Made by a program: the position numbers and the translations under genes
Notes under the pieces: generated by a model
The model's database searches: none
The model's input: the letters and a program-made list of their open reading frames with translations, nothing else
What the model was told of the DNA's origin: nothing
Shown: positions 37,201 to 46,065 of the stretch, one piece after another
Layout: the number at the start of each line of letters is the position of its first letter
Position numbering within the stretch: position 1 is the stretch's first letter
Assembly (NCBI GenBank): GCA_943736015.1
Contig: OX031069.1
Span: 20,403,235 to 20,467,234, forward strand
From: Tridacna crocea
Lineage: Eukaryota > Mollusca > Bivalvia > Cardiida > Cardiidae
Length of the DNA stretch: 64,000 nt
Direction: 5' to 3'

Positions 37201-39945
37201 GCTATGGTTCTCTCAGAAATTCAGATGAGCGATCCAGGGCCATCTTGGCTCTCTTGTTCTTCTGTTCTCTATCCTTTTCATGATAAACTACCACCTTTGT
37301 GCCACATTTGAATTGAAGTCTACAACTGCTCTTAATGGTGATGTCTAGAGCTTTGTAATCATGTAGAGAGTTAAATTTATTCAGTTGAATGTCAGGGCTT
37401 TCTTATATATTACCATCAACAGGTGTCCCTGCTCCATTCAAGCCACCTAACAGATACACAGTGATACAGTGGACTTACTTTACAGAAACTCACATGTATT
37501 TACCAGATGAACTTACAGGAATGAAAGAAATATCAGGTAAAGCCAAAGTTAATATATCGTTCCTGGCCATTCTAGAGAATTTGTAACTTTCGAGAATTTA
37601 GGATAGTAGAGTAACAGAACCAGCTTGTGCAAACGGTTTAGACTGCACACGTACAGAACATGCAGTGTTATCTTTGATTTATATTGTCCCATATTTACAA
37701 TACTTAACTCTTTACCAAACGACAAAATTTTAGACTGGTCCAAACTGAAGCATTTGCAGACGACAGCATTTTCTCCTTTTCCAACAACGTTTTCTAAAGG
37801 CTTCTTTCACATGGATGTTAAAAGTCGGGATTGTGTGGTAAAGGGTTAAAGGACGAGACAATGATCTGTATTTTCCACTCATTCCACAATTTTTTTAACT
37901 TTCAAACACAATTCCTTTCCATTGGACAGTGGAATTGCTGTATGCAAATGATTTTAATTTGAAGTTCATGAATTATTGCCTGAAATGGCTTAAACCTTTT
38001 ACCGCGGTAACCCAAGTTTTAACAAGTCATACAAAAACATTGTGGAAGAGAAAGTCTGCATTTTTTTCCTTTTCCCGCAATGTTTTCTACCTTTCTACAA
38101 ACGGATATGAATACTTGGGTTACATTTATTTTGTCAACTGCAAATGTTTTCAGTTTGGATAAATCGTAAACTTTGTTGTTCTGTAGAGTGTGTCACAATT
38201 TTGAAAATCTGATGAAATTTTAACTACATGTATCTCCATCTCACTTAACTTCAGACCAAATCAATAGACCTGCATTTAGAGGTAGAGCTGTTTTGAAACA
38301 CTGTGGGAAAAAGAGACAATACTGTTTACTAGCTTGTTCCCCTGTTCTCACATTGTATTCTACCCGTCTATGAGTAAATCTCATCATTTGAGATTACTTT
38401 AAGTTGTCCTCAGCAAATGCTTTGAATTAGTGTGGATCTTAACCCTTTCCCACACAATGACCACTTTTGACAACCCTGAGGAAGAAGCCTTTTGAAAGCA
38501 TTGTGGGAAAAGGAGAAAATGCTGGTTACCAGCATTTTCTCCTGTAACCAGCATTTTCTCCTTTTTCCACAAAGTTTTCTATCTTAAGAAAACTGCACCA
38601 TTTTAGACACTTTGAAATTATTATCTGCAAATGTTTCCATTTTGGATTGGTCTTATTTTTGCTGTGTGGTAAAGGGTTAAACATGATCAGCAGGTAAAGA
38701 GTACTGTAAAATACTTTTCATTTATCTCCCAATACAGGTGTTGACAAACTAGATATTGCCGACATTAAAGCCAGTGCCATGGAAAATCTAGACAAAAAAT
38801 ACCACTCCAAATTTGTGCTGAAGAAGATTGTAAATGGTTACAGACGGTTTGATCCGACCAGAGGAATGGAGTACATCCTTGACCTATTGCTGAGTGACCG
38901 TTATCATCAGAACACAGAGATGATTAAGCGTGTACATCTAGTTCGACCATTGGGGAAGGTAGAGCTGGTTCCAATGCCTTATGTTACAGAAAACATGATG
39001 CTTACCATTGTACTGCCATTGAAAGAGGCAGAAATTTACATGTTTGATACATTTTTAGATTCCTATGTGCGGGCTTGCATTCAACCTAATGAGGATGTTA
39101 GGCTGATCGTGGTTTTATTGCAAGCTGATACCAAAACCAAGGGTAAGGATGTATTTGGGAAAGTTAAAAATTTAATCACAGACACAAGTAAGAAGTATAA
39201 CACTAAAGGAAAACTGTCATGGAAATCTATGGACAATGCTGTAACTGATATTATGATAACAGATCAGTTGCTTCCAGAAATAAGAACAGATGCCCTTACA
39301 CTTTTCACTACTGTCAATGCAGAATTTTCTGTTGATTTGACAAATAGTTATTTAAACAGAGTAAGAATGAATACAATTAAAGGAAAACAGGTGTTCTTTC
39401 CCATGGGCTTTTCTCAGTACAAACCAAACCTTATCTATGATAGAAAGACTTATCCACAGTCTGTAGAAATTGGTCAAAGACTTGGACAGTTTAGCACAGA
39501 TGCATATGATCACTGCAGTTTTTATACTTCAGACTTTAAAACTGTGCGGAAGACATTAAGTTGGGCGACTGTCAAATCTGAAGATTTATTCAGCATGTTT
39601 ATATTATACAAACATTTTCATGTCTTTAGGGCTGTTGAACCTAATCTCAAATTAAAATGGATGAATCTCACTTGTGATCCTAGAGTTTCAACACCACAAT
39701 ATCAGCAGTGTGTCACCCGAAACTTGGAGGGGTTGGCAAGTCAACATCATCTAGCATTACTGATTTACAAGCATAGAAATGAAGTTGTTTCACAAACAGA
39801 TGTGAATGGTGTAGCACAGAAGTCCATTGGAAATCCAGTTGAAGAATTGAAACCCCTTCAGGAGAATATTAATACACTAAGTGATGATCCGAAAACAGAA
39901 GGGATGTTGGTTGTCCAAGAAAAGAAAAAAGTAGTTCTGCTGTAA
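22206..39945 (+). CDS. CHPF: Chondroitin polymerising factor (CHPF/CHPF2 family)
   Basis: A type II Golgi membrane protein that partners chondroitin synthases in building the GlcA-GalNAc chain. Coding exons: 22206-22991, 31495-31623, 34226-34365, 36366-36484, 37423-37536, 38738-39945. They total 2496 nt (831 aa), every junction is GT-AG and in phase, and TAA is at 39943-39945. A TAG lies in frame upstream, so the start is the ATG at 22206 or the adjacent one at 22209. Visible: a membrane anchor at ~35-56 (YVLPVVVGLCLGITIHMM), RYVSTELGIREKLFVGVLTS at ~125-144, the linker WPIGVPAPFKPP, NGYRRFDPTRGMEY at ~462-475, and a tail with FHVFRAVEPNL and LEGLASQHHLALLIYKH. Both glycosyltransferase-like halves lack an acidic DXD triad (MSDRT at ~216-220, TTVNAEF at ~620-626), as expected for CHPF rather than a CHSY synthase. 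CHPF and CHPF2 cannot be told apart here. Confidence 0.93.
23251..24146. mobile_element. Large foldback element with ~0.3-kb inverted arms
   Basis: The left arm (about 23251-23560) and right arm (about 23801-24146) are inverted copies. Matched blocks include GAAGAAAATTCATACTG, ACTCAATGAAGGAAAAC, TGATGAAATATCGTCTTG, TTCTTCATTCAGTACAC, and GAACCGGCACGGC against GCCGTGCCGGTTC. A ~240-bp unique loop separates them. It sits in CHPF intron 1. A - strand frame of 150 codons (24003-23551) crosses the loop and the inner right arm; I do not recognise the product. Confidence 0.75.
24409..24864 (+). mobile_element. Hairpin-ended repeat, truncated (GGTCA-rich type)
   Basis: GGTCAGGTCGAAAACTAG-like sequence ending TTCAGGGCCATCATTGCCCTC, as at 43547-44515. 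Confidence 0.6.
25331..26141 (+). mobile_element. Hairpin-ended dispersed repeat, copy 3
   Basis: TTTAGCTTCACTTGCCGAAGGCC to GCCAGTGGAGCGAAACAGGG..CTCTTGG. Full-length, same orientation as copy 1, and also carrying GTGGTAAAGGGTTAA ~65 bp from its end. Confidence 0.7.
26161..26377 (+). mobile_element. TTAA foldback MITE, subfamily A, diverged
   Basis: CCCTTTACCAAACAATTCC at the left. The palindrome is weakened (TTCTGATAAACAGCA), and the right terminus is eroded. Confidence 0.65.
26386..26619 (-). mobile_element. TTAA foldback MITE, subfamily A
   Basis: The left TTAA is lost (TTCACTCTTTACAAAAC) and the right is TTAA at 26616-26619. Perfect inner palindrome. Confidence 0.8.
26669..26897 (-). 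mobile_element. TTAA foldback MITE, subfamily B
   Basis: TTAACCCTTTCCCAAACGAC to GGGAAAGGGTTAA, 229 bp. Palindrome CACTGTGGGAAAAGG.. around TTGCTCGTTACGAGCAA, with perfectly paired arms. Confidence 0.85.
27044..27261 (+). mobile_element. TTAA foldback MITE, subfamily A, core deletion
   Basis: TTAACTCTTTAACAACACAATC to GGTAAAGAGTTAA. The palindrome centre is deleted (ATGCTGGCTCCTTTTCCC). Shares its right TTAA with the next copy. Confidence 0.75.
27258..27484 (-). mobile_element. TTAA foldback MITE, subfamily A
   Basis: Abuts the preceding copy in opposite orientation. The core reads TGGTGACCAGC. Confidence 0.85.
27678..27907 (-). mobile_element. TTAA foldback MITE, subfamily A
   Basis: CTAACTCTTTACCACACAAG to GATAAAGGGTTAA, with one arm mispair (ATGTTGG). 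Confidence 0.8.
28021..28645. mobile_element. String of three TTAA MITEs sharing junction TTAAs
   Basis: Copies at 28021-28261 (-), 28258-28475 (-) and 28472-28645 (+, left arm deleted). TTAA at 28258-28261 and 28472-28475 each serves two elements. A fourth truncated copy starts at 28650 (TTAACATACAATTGC). Confidence 0.8.
28858..29160 (+). mobile_element. tRNA-derived SINE with ATCA-rich tail, copy 1
   Basis: The head reads CCCCGGTAGCTCAGTTGGTA (A box) and GTGAGTTTGATCC (B box). A ~200-bp body follows, then CATTAAACACCATAAAATC and (ATCA)n. Imperfect flanking repeat TTACTAACA/TTACTTACA. The tRNA head lacks a paired acceptor stem, so it is not a functional tRNA gene. Confidence 0.8.
29355..29590 (-). 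mobile_element. TTAA foldback MITE, subfamily A
   Basis: TTAACTCTTTACCCCAAATTAC to GGTAAAGAGTTAA. The palindrome is degraded on one side (GGTTGCCAATATTTTC). The right TTAA is shared with the next copy. Confidence 0.75.
29587..29818 (+). mobile_element. TTAA foldback MITE, diverged
   Basis: TTAACCCTTTACTACAAAATCC to GGTAAAGTGTTGA. The core is GATAACCAGCATTTAG. Confidence 0.7.
29837..30065 (-). mobile_element. TTAA foldback MITE, subfamily A
   Basis: Paired change in the arms: AAAAGATTGTGGG left, CCCACGATCTTTT right (C-to-G matched by G-to-C at the same stem position). Confidence 0.85.
30175..30330 (+). mobile_element. TTAA foldback MITE fragments, two overlapping termini
   Basis: CTAACTCTTTACCACACAGTG is followed within 25 bp by TTTAACCCTTTGTCTCACAATG, then half a palindrome. 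Confidence 0.55.
30363..30595 (-). mobile_element. TTAA foldback MITE, subfamily A
   Basis: CTAACTCATTAGCAAATG to GGTGATGGGTTAA, with a near-perfect palindrome. The SINE that follows begins 5 bp later. Confidence 0.8.
30600..31064 (+). mobile_element. tRNA-derived SINE with ATCA-rich tail, copy 2 (interrupted)
   Basis: Same family as 28858-29160, with GCCTTGGTAGCTCAGTCGGT as the head. A 134-bp element interrupts it between the A and B boxes; without it the SINE length matches copy 1. The tail is AAATCAATCAATCAATC. Confidence 0.8.
30650..30783. mobile_element. Small TIR element nested in the SINE
   Basis: The termini are inverted (AGGGTCCAAAAA and TTTTTGGACCCT) and flanked by a perfect 6-bp duplication GGGGTC at 30644-30649 and 30784-30789. 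No other copy recognised in the window. Confidence 0.75.
31225..31452 (-). mobile_element. TTAA foldback MITE, subfamily A
   Basis: TTAACCTTTACCACACAAATAG to GCTAAAGGTTTAA. Its end is 43 bp from CHPF exon 2. Confidence 0.8.
31653..32111. mobile_element. Pair of TTAA MITEs sharing one TTAA
   Basis: 31653-31879 (-) and 31876-32111 (+) meet at TTAA 31876-31879. Both palindromes are intact. The first begins 30 bp downstream of the CHPF exon 2 donor. Confidence 0.85.
32134..32592. mobile_element. Pair of TTAA MITEs sharing one TTAA
   Basis: 32134-32362 (-) and 32359-32592 (+). In the first, the arms read ACATGGTGGG and CCTACCATGT, a paired change relative to ACATTGTGGG/CCCACAATGT. Confidence 0.85.
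32593..33359. other. Unannotated part of a CHPF intron
   Basis: I see only a short MITE-like scrap near 32640-32680 and otherwise nothing assignable. Confidence 0.4.
33360..33590 (-). mobile_element. TTAA foldback MITE, subfamily A
   Basis: TTAACTCTTTACCAAACACC at the left. The right terminus is lost (GTGTGGTGAAGGAAATG). Confidence 0.8.
33718..33940 (-). mobile_element. TTAA foldback MITE, subfamily A
   Basis: ACAACCCATTCCAAAATAAT to GTAAAGGGTTTAA. The core palindrome is intact although the ends are old. Confidence 0.75.
34608..34935 (-). mobile_element. tRNA-like SINE plus CAGGTCAGCC repeat
   Basis: The - strand tRNA-like part (34935-34835) reads GTGAGGTAGAGCATCGG and GGTCCTGAGTTCGATACC. 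It is joined to GTCAGCCTGTGCAGATTG and a GCTCTGGCAAAAGGGGGCTTA block. A related SINE is at 55826-55965. Confidence 0.65.
34984..35106 (+). repeat. Short tandem repeat, ~30-38 bp unit, four copies
   Basis: TATCATTCCACAAGACTGTC occurs four times, with unit spacing varying through insertion of GATACAG. Confidence 0.8.
35107..35333 (+). repeat. Interspersed direct repeats with GAT microsatellite
   Basis: ATCTCAATGGGACAGCCAG..CCCCACTTTTGT occurs three times. A (GAT)n/(ATC)n microsatellite (about 35190-35240) lies between the first two. Confidence 0.75.
35334..36010 (+). mobile_element. Three head-to-tail TTAA MITEs sharing TTAAs
   Basis: 35334-35562, 35559-35786 and 35783-36010, all the same way round and closely similar. 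Copies two and three share private features (missing T in GCCCC-GAGAAAG, ACTGTAGG). Copy three has paired arms ACTGTAGG and CCTACAGT. This looks like tandem duplication or repeated insertion at the same TTAA. Confidence 0.9.
36110..36259. mobile_element. Palindromic GCCCGTATTCACC-type MITE
   Basis: Core CTCTGATTGGCTAAAC..GTTTAGCCAATCAGAG; right end TTCTTAAGAATGGTTGGTGAATA. The left end is diverged. Lies ~105 bp before CHPF exon 4. Confidence 0.7.
36546..36716 (+). mobile_element. TTAA foldback MITE, right-truncated
   Basis: TTAACTCTTTACGACACACTCC, a moderately intact palindrome, then broken after CACATTTATTGTG. Starts 61 bp after the CHPF exon 4 donor. Confidence 0.75.
36771..37257 (+). mobile_element. 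Hairpin-ended repeat, short variant
   Basis: GGGGAGCTTTTAGCATCACC to GCGATCCAGGGCCATCTTGGC..CTCTTGT. Internal GTTGCCATGGCAACC as in the longer copies. Confidence 0.65.
37704..37849 (-). mobile_element. TTAA foldback MITE with one palindrome arm deleted
   Basis: TTAACTCTTTACCAAACGAC to GGTAAAGGGTTAA. GCAGACGACA joins directly to GCATTTTCTCC. Confidence 0.8.
37990..38440 (+). mobile_element. Two decayed TTAA foldback MITEs
   Basis: About 37992-38190 (CCTTTTACCGCGGTAACCC at the left) and 38270-38438 (AAACACTGTGGGAAAAAGAG). Termini unclear. Confidence 0.5.
38439..38680 (+). mobile_element. TTAA foldback MITE with duplicated arm
   Basis: TTAACCCTTTCCCACACAATG to GGTAAAGGGTTAA. The inner arm is repeated (ACCAGCATTTTCTCCTG then AACCAGCATTTTCTCC). 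Ends 57 bp before the last CHPF exon. Confidence 0.8.
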
Positions 39946-40080
39946 GGTTAACATTGAATTTAAAAAAAAAAATATTTACTGAAAGGCATTCAGACTTCAT
40001 GCTGTAATTTCCGTGGGAATCACAGAAGTGTATAAAGGGGTAATGTTACTTGTGGAAACGACAGATTTAAGATTTTTTTG

Positions 40081-40314
40081 TTACCATTTACCACACAATA
40101 CTGTATTAAATTGACGCTGAGAAAGAAAGTCTTTTGAAATTTTTGTGGAAAAAGGAGAAAATGCTGGTAACCAGCCTCTTCTCCTTTTCCCATAATGTTT
40201 TCTATCCTATCACAGACAACTTTCATCATTTGAGTCGACGCAATTTAGTTTATCTTTTGACAAAAGCTCTCGCTTTGAACAAGCCTAAAATTTTCTTGTT
40301 TGGTAAAGGGTTAA
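40081..40314 (+). mobile_element. TTAA foldback MITE, subfamily A
   Basis: The left TTAA is lost and the right is at 40311-40314. The core is GGTAACCAGCCTC with small mispairs. Confidence 0.75.
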
Positions 40315-40368
40315 CATCATTGTATGCTGTGGGCATTATTAGGAAAAAGAATTATTAGGTGCTTTTGT

Positions 40369-40594
40369 TTGACTCTTTACCACATAACCCCTACGATTAA
40401 CGACCTCGAGGAAGAAGTCTTTTGAAAGCATTGTGGGAGGAGAAAATGCTGATAACCAGCATTTTCTCCTTTTCCCACAATGTTTTCTACACTGGTGGAA
40501 ACAAATTTCAGTTTTTGAGTTACGTTTATTTTGTCGTCTGCAAATGATTTCAATTTGGACAAGTCTAAAATTCTGTGGTTTGGTAAAGAGTTAA
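40369..40594 (+). mobile_element. TTAA foldback MITE, subfamily A
   Basis: CTCTTTACCACATAACC to GGTAAAGAGTTAA. The left arm has lost a few bases (GTGGGAGGAGAAAATGC). Confidence 0.8.
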
Positions 40595-40739
40595 AAATCA
40601 AGGTGTAACTGTACAGAATGTTTGGTTTGGATTTACATAAGTCTTTTTTCTTAGATATTGTGGACAAGATAGTCATGAATTATGAGTGTTATGGACCCTT
40701 TCTTCTGATCAGTTATATGTACCATGTATTCAACAGACT

Positions 40740-40952
40740 TTTACCTTTACCAAACAACAAAACTTTAGACTAGTCCAAATTGAAAACACATGCAGATGAC
40801 AAAATAAATGTGACTGAAAATTTTGAATTTGTATCAGAAGGAGAGAAAACATGTGGGGAAAAGGAGAAAATGCTAGTTTACCAGCATTTTCTCCTTTTCC
40901 CACAATGTTCTCTAAAGGTTTCTATCTGAAAGATTGTTTGATAAAGGGTTAA
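40740..40952 (-). mobile_element. TTAA foldback MITE, subfamily A
   Basis: ACCTTTACCAAACAAC to ATAAAGGGTTAA. It abuts the tandem array that follows. Confidence 0.75.
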
Positions 40953-41165
40953 GGAGATAATAGTGTTGAAATATGATAATAGTACAGTCTGGTTTTAGGA
41001 GATAATATTGTTGAAATATGATAATAGTACAATCTGGTTTTAGGAGATAATATTGTTGAAATATGATAATAATACAGTCTATTTTGTGGAGATAATATTG
41101 TTGTAATATGATAATACTAAAGTCTGGTTTTAGGAGATAATATTGTTGAAACGTGATAATAGGTG
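40952..41165 (+). repeat. 45-bp tandem repeat, ~4.7 copies
   Basis: Units start at 40952, 40997, 41042, 41087 and 41132, exactly 45 bp apart. Consensus begins AGGAGATAATATTGTTGAAA and ends CAGTCTGGTTTT. Confidence 0.9.
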
Positions 41166-41251
41166 CATAAAACAGAGTCTAATTACTTGTTTAGAAAGGT
41201 CATTTCATTGTACATGTTTGCATGATTAATTAATATTCAGAGTGCCAAATA

Positions 41252-42457
41252 TTTAGCTTCACTGGCTGAAGGCCAGCAGGCTTATGTTATGGCCAGTGTC
41301 TGTTGTGTGTTTGTACATCCGTCTGTGCATTAACTTTTATTTCAAACATCTTTTCCGAAACTACCCTTCCAATTTTTATGAAACTTCACAGAAATGATCC
41401 TGCCATAATCCTCTGAAGAATATCTTGGAAAAAAATTGATTCCTTAAGTACTCTGGTTGTCACAGCAACAACATTAAAAAATATTGAAAATCTTCTTTGA
41501 AGACCCAAGGCTGCCAAATTTGGCATGTAGCATTAACTAATAGACCTCTACCAAGTTTATTCAAATTATAGCCCAGGGGTCAAATTTGGCCCCACCCTGA
41601 GGGGGAACAAGTTTTTACATGGGCTTATAAACTTAAAAAAATTTGCTTAATCTAGCCTTAAGGCCTGGGGCTGCCAAATTTTGTGTGTACCTTTATCTAG
41701 TGGGCCTTTATCAATAGTGCAAAAATTATAGCCCTTGGGGTCAAATTTGGCTCTGCTTTGGGGGGGGGTCACAAATTTTACATGGGCTTACATTGAAACA
41801 ACCTAAAAATTCTATTGTACCTTGGCATAAGGCCTAAGGGCTGCAAAATTTTGCCTATTGTTTATCTAATAGACCTCTACCAAGTTGCTTCAAGTTTTAG
41901 CCTTTGGGCCAAAATTGGGCCACAGGGGGATTAGAAATCTTCCTGAAATTTGTAAGGCCTATGACTACCAAAGTTTGCATGTAGCTTTGTCTGGTAGGCC
42001 TCTATCAGAAGGCTCATATGATAGCCCTGGAGTCAAGTTGGTGCCAGTCCCAGGATACACAAGTTTTACATGGGCTTATATGGTGAAATCTTCAGAAATC
42101 TTTGTGTTTCTTTTTATAAAACATATGGCTACCAAATATATAGCCCCATCTCTAGTTTTCTATGTTTCTTCAATTGAGGAAACTTTGAAAATTTTCTTGT
42201 TTATGAGCATACATTCTACACATGTAATATTTAGTCTGGGGCTTTATCTTGTGGACTGTAATCAGGATTCAAGTAATTATAGCTCTGTGGTCAATAATAG
42301 CTTTGCCCATGGGGTCACTTACTCGTGGAATTTTATAGAGAAAAAATTGTATGTCTTCCAGTTCAAAACCAATTAGCTAAGTATTGAAATGTTTGGCATG
42401 TCAGGTTTTTACTTATTTACCAGTGGAGCAATACAGGGCCATAATGTCCCTCTTGTT
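41252..42457 (+). mobile_element. Hairpin-ended dispersed repeat, copy 4 (long variant)
   Basis: TTTAGCTTCACTGGCTGAAGGCC to CCAGTGGAGCAATACAGGGCC..CCCTCTTG. Longer than the other copies because a ~120-bp internal module (GGCCT..GGGCTGCCAAATTTTG..) is repeated several times in degenerate form. Confidence 0.7.
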
Positions 42458-42615
42458 TGTACAAAACATATGTTTGTATGTATATTATTTGAGGAAATAA
42501 AGTGTATTCTTTTTCCCCCAAAATAATGTAGTAGTAAGATTTTGACATGTCTCAAATAGTTGACTTTTTAAACCACACAACAAAATTGTAGCCTTGTCCA
42601 CATTTATTCCATTTG

Positions 42616-42783
42616 CTAAACCCTTTATGAAACAATCCCTGGTTTTTACAAACCTGAGATAGAATCCTTTTAAAAATGTTGTGGGGAAAGGAAAAAATGC
42701 TGATAACCAGCATTTTCAGCTTTTCCGACAATGTTTTTTACCCTGTTGGAAATAAATTTCAATTTTGTGTGGTAAAGGGTTAA
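42616..42783 (+). mobile_element. TTAA foldback MITE, shortened right half
   Basis: CTAAACCCTTTATGAAAC to GGTAAAGGGTTAA. The right half is deleted between AATTTCAATTTTG and the terminus. Confidence 0.7.
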
Positions 42784-43158
42784 ATGTTACTCTAAACATG
42801 TAATTTGCCTTTCATGGGGTAGGTTGGAATAGGAGAAAATGTTGGTAACTTGACTTGTCAAGTCTTGTGTTGTTAGAGTTAGAAACAAAGTTACTTTGTC
42901 TACATGCTACATGAAATTTAGCCTGGGTCCAGGCCATAACAGTTTTACTTGCCTTGTATATGCTATCCTTAGAATTATGGTCAGCTGTTGATCCCTAGTA
43001 GCAACCTGTGTATCACTTTCGTTATTATTACTGCCTTGGTACATGGGAGTGTTTCTCAATGATAATCAATTGTGCCGATAGCCCGATTTGCACATTTTTT
43101 GGACCAATTCATTCGACCAATTCATTTGACCTTCAGTAAGAATTGTTACAGCAACCAT

Positions 43159-43255
43159 TTTAACCCTTTACTCCATAGACACTCATTTCTTCGCATTGCT
43201 TGTAGGACCCTTTGGAAAACATTGTGGCAAAAGGTGAAATCGCTCATGAGATTGT
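43159..43255 (+). mobile_element. TTAA foldback MITE, subfamily C, truncated
   Basis: TTAACCCTTTACTCCATAGAC through GGCAAAAGGTGAAATCGCTC, then cut at the palindrome centre. Confidence 0.75.
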
Positions 43256-43546
43256 GTAAGCTATATGTCACTGCAATGGTTTTTTTTTTTTAATATCCCC
43301 AGGCGGTCATTTTTGACAAAATAATGTCAGACCGATATTCTATGGGAAAAATGAAAGAAATGGGAGATAGGCATCATGAAATTATGTTCATTGAACATGT
43401 TCACTGGTGGATTATTTGTACTGTTATGTCAAAAAAAAGTGTTTTGCTTGCTACATTTTTGTGTTTATTGAACTAGTTGACTGGTTGAGTTTTTATGTTG
43501 GTTAGGTAAAAAGCAAAGTTAACATGTCAAACAGTTGTGTTAATAC

Positions 43547-44515
43547 CTCACCTGAGCAGGAAGTGCTTATGGTTAGCTTTTGTGATTTTGCTGTGTCTGT
43601 CGTATGTAGTCTGCCATCTTCTTATACCTTGTGTATGCCTTTAAGGCCACAATTTTGGCTGATGCTCATGAAACTCAAATTGTATGTCTAGAAAATATCT
43701 TGAACAAATTAAAATATGGATCATGTCTCACAGTCTGGCCTAAAACTAGGTCACTGGGTCAAATCTGAACAAAACTTTATGTAAAATCTAGAGATCACAT
43801 TTTGAGTCCAATACTCTTAAAAGTTTGTCAGGATGTTTGTCTTGGTGATATCAATGGTGACAGTGAAAAATGGGTCATGTCAGGTCAAAAACTAGATCAG
43901 GTAAGGTCAGGTCAAAAACTAGGTCACTAAATCATAATCGTAGAAAAACCTTGAGTACACACTATAGGCCACATTTTCTGTCCAGTACTTATGAAAACTG
44001 GTCAGAATCTTTGTCTTAAGAGTAATGACATCTTTGATAAGATAAACAATATGTCATGTTTTGTCAAAAACTAGGTCAAAATAAGTAGTGTGTGGTCAAA
44101 CACAAGGTCACAGGGTCACTTTGAAAAACCTTTTGTATGCTCTTCAGGGCTCATTTTCAGTTCAGCACCCCTAAAATTTTAATCAAAATTTCCGTATTGA
44201 TGATATCTTGTAAGAGTTTGAAAATGGGTCATGGTGTGTCAAAAACTAGGTCAAATCATAGAAAATCCTAGTGTACATGCTAGAGGCTACATTCTGAGTC
44301 CAATACTTATGAAAGTTGGTCAGAATGTTTGTCTTGATGATGTCTGTATTCAGTTTTTAACCTGGGTCACATTGCGTCAAAAACTAGGTCAATTGACCAA
44401 ATCTTTGAAATACCTTTCATTCTCTAGAATGTTTATCATAACATCTCAAAAAGACTGGAACTAGTTCATGTATGGCTTAGGTGAGCAATTTCAGGGCCAT
44501 CATGCCCCTTTTGTT
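43547..44515 (+). mobile_element. GGTCA-rich hairpin-ended repeat
   Basis: CTCACCTGAGC at the left and TTAGGTGAGCAATTTCAGGG..TTTTGTT at the right (partial inverted ends). Internally, AAAACTAGGTCA recurs about every 180 bp, so the body is itself a degenerate tandem array. Confidence 0.65.
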
Positions 44516-45140
44516 ATGTTTACACCGTGTTATGATGTTTCTTAGCCATGTTGACTCTTCTAGTCTTCATGTTGTTGGGTTTATAAACAATACTTGGTGG
44601 TAAAGTGGTTGTATTGCTTTGTTTACTCAGCAATTTATTGTTTTCTTTATGGGGAAGTTAACTTGTTTGGGTTAAAAACTTTAAAGAGAAATTAACTTGT
44701 CAAACAGATATATTATGTAATTGTGTTCATTTCGTACGCCGACTGGTGAACTTTGTATTTTTAGCTCATCTGAACACAAAATGTTACCATTACTTTGTGT
44801 GCACTCTAGAGGCCCTTTACTGTCAGATACTCATGAAACGTTGTCATGATGATGTCTCGTATAACTTGAAATTGTGCAAGGACATATTGAAAAACAGGTC
44901 ACCTGACCATGTTAGAAAGGGAGAAAAGCAACTTATGTGCTGCAAGACCAAAAGAAAAACCAACAGCAGATCATTATATTGTTAGAACTTTGTCATACTT
45001 CATTTAATTGGCTTAGATCTGATATTAATATAGCTTTTATGAATTATCCAAATGGTAATTTTTTGACTTTGTAAAAGTTAAGGGCCTCCAGGAGTTATAG
45101 AGATCAAATATTGTACAAATATGATTTTGATTTTGTTACT

Positions 45141-45349
45141 TTAACCCCTTACCAAATGACAAAATTTTAGACTACTTTAAATTGAAAACATTTGCAGATG
45201 ACAAATAAATTTATTAATAAAGAATTGGAATTTGTTTAAGGAAGGGAGGAAAACATTGTGGGAAAAGGAGAAAAGGCTGGTTACCAATGTTTTCAAAAGG
45301 CCTCTTTCACAGTGGGGTTAAAAGTCGGGATTGTGTGGTAAAGGGTTAA
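45141..45349 (-). mobile_element. TTAA foldback MITE with right-arm deletion
   Basis: TTAACCCCTTACCAAATGAC to GGTAAAGGGTTAA. AAGGCTGGTTACCA joins directly to ATGTTTTCAAAAGG. Confidence 0.8.
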
Positions 45350-45450
45350 AGAATAAAAACTCTTGGGAATTACACCAAGAATGTTTTCAATAATAGCTGA
45401 GAATATGGACCCTGGACATCCTTCAGTGACAATGCCACTGTTCATAGAGG

Positions 45451-45602
45451 ATAATCAACTGGTTGTTTTTGATATGAAAAATATCTCATGAGGATGCGTT
45501 GTTAGGCGTTGAAAAAACGAGTGCGCAGCACAAGTTTTTATAACGCCTTACAACGCATCCGAGCGAGATATTTTTCATAGCAAAAATAACCAGTTGATTA
45601 TT
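45451..45602. repeat. 152-bp foldback (stem-loop) element
   Basis: Arms of ~68 bp. ATAATCAACTGGTTGTTTTT pairs with AAAAATAACCAGTTGATTAT, and ATGAAAAATATCTC pairs with GAGATATTTTTCAT. The loop region is about ACGAGTGCGCAGCACAAG. Confidence 0.85.
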
Positions 45603-45894
45603 CTATTTATTATATACCTTATTAACATTACTATTTTTAATTTTTTGTTTGAAAGTCGAAATCAATACTTTGGATAGAGAGAAGAAATCAGGGACATCGT
45701 GCGGATGAATACATAAATTACGGCAGGAAGTGAAAGTTGATATCGTCACTAGTGATGATATCAAAATTTATTACACTGGGAAATTCCAGGATTTCACTGC
45801 TAGGTATACAACACTATACTACTTGCCAGCTTCTGAAAATGCCACCTTCCTGCAAGCAATATGGCTGTTATTCCTTTTATCGAACTAAAAGAAT

Positions 45895-46065
45895 TTCAAC
45901 TCATTTGCAGACAATAGAATTAATGTGACTCAAAAACTGATTTTTTTCTTTAGAAGGGTAGAAAACTTTTTGGGAAAAGGAGAAAATGCTGGTTAACAGC
46001 ATTTTCTCCTTTTCCCACAATATTTTCAAAAGGCTTCTTTCTCACAGCCGTAAAAACCAGGGTTA
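45895..46065 (-). mobile_element. TTAA foldback MITE, termini lost
   Basis: Begins within the element (AACTCATTTGCAGACAATAG). Palindrome GCTGGTTAACAGC; the right end is truncated after AAAACCAGGG. Confidence 0.65.

Noticed and set aside
41885-42376. 163-codon open frame on the + strand
   Set aside because: It lies wholly inside the hairpin-ended repeat copy 4, follows its degenerate internal modules and shows no recognisable motif. The other copies do not keep the frame.
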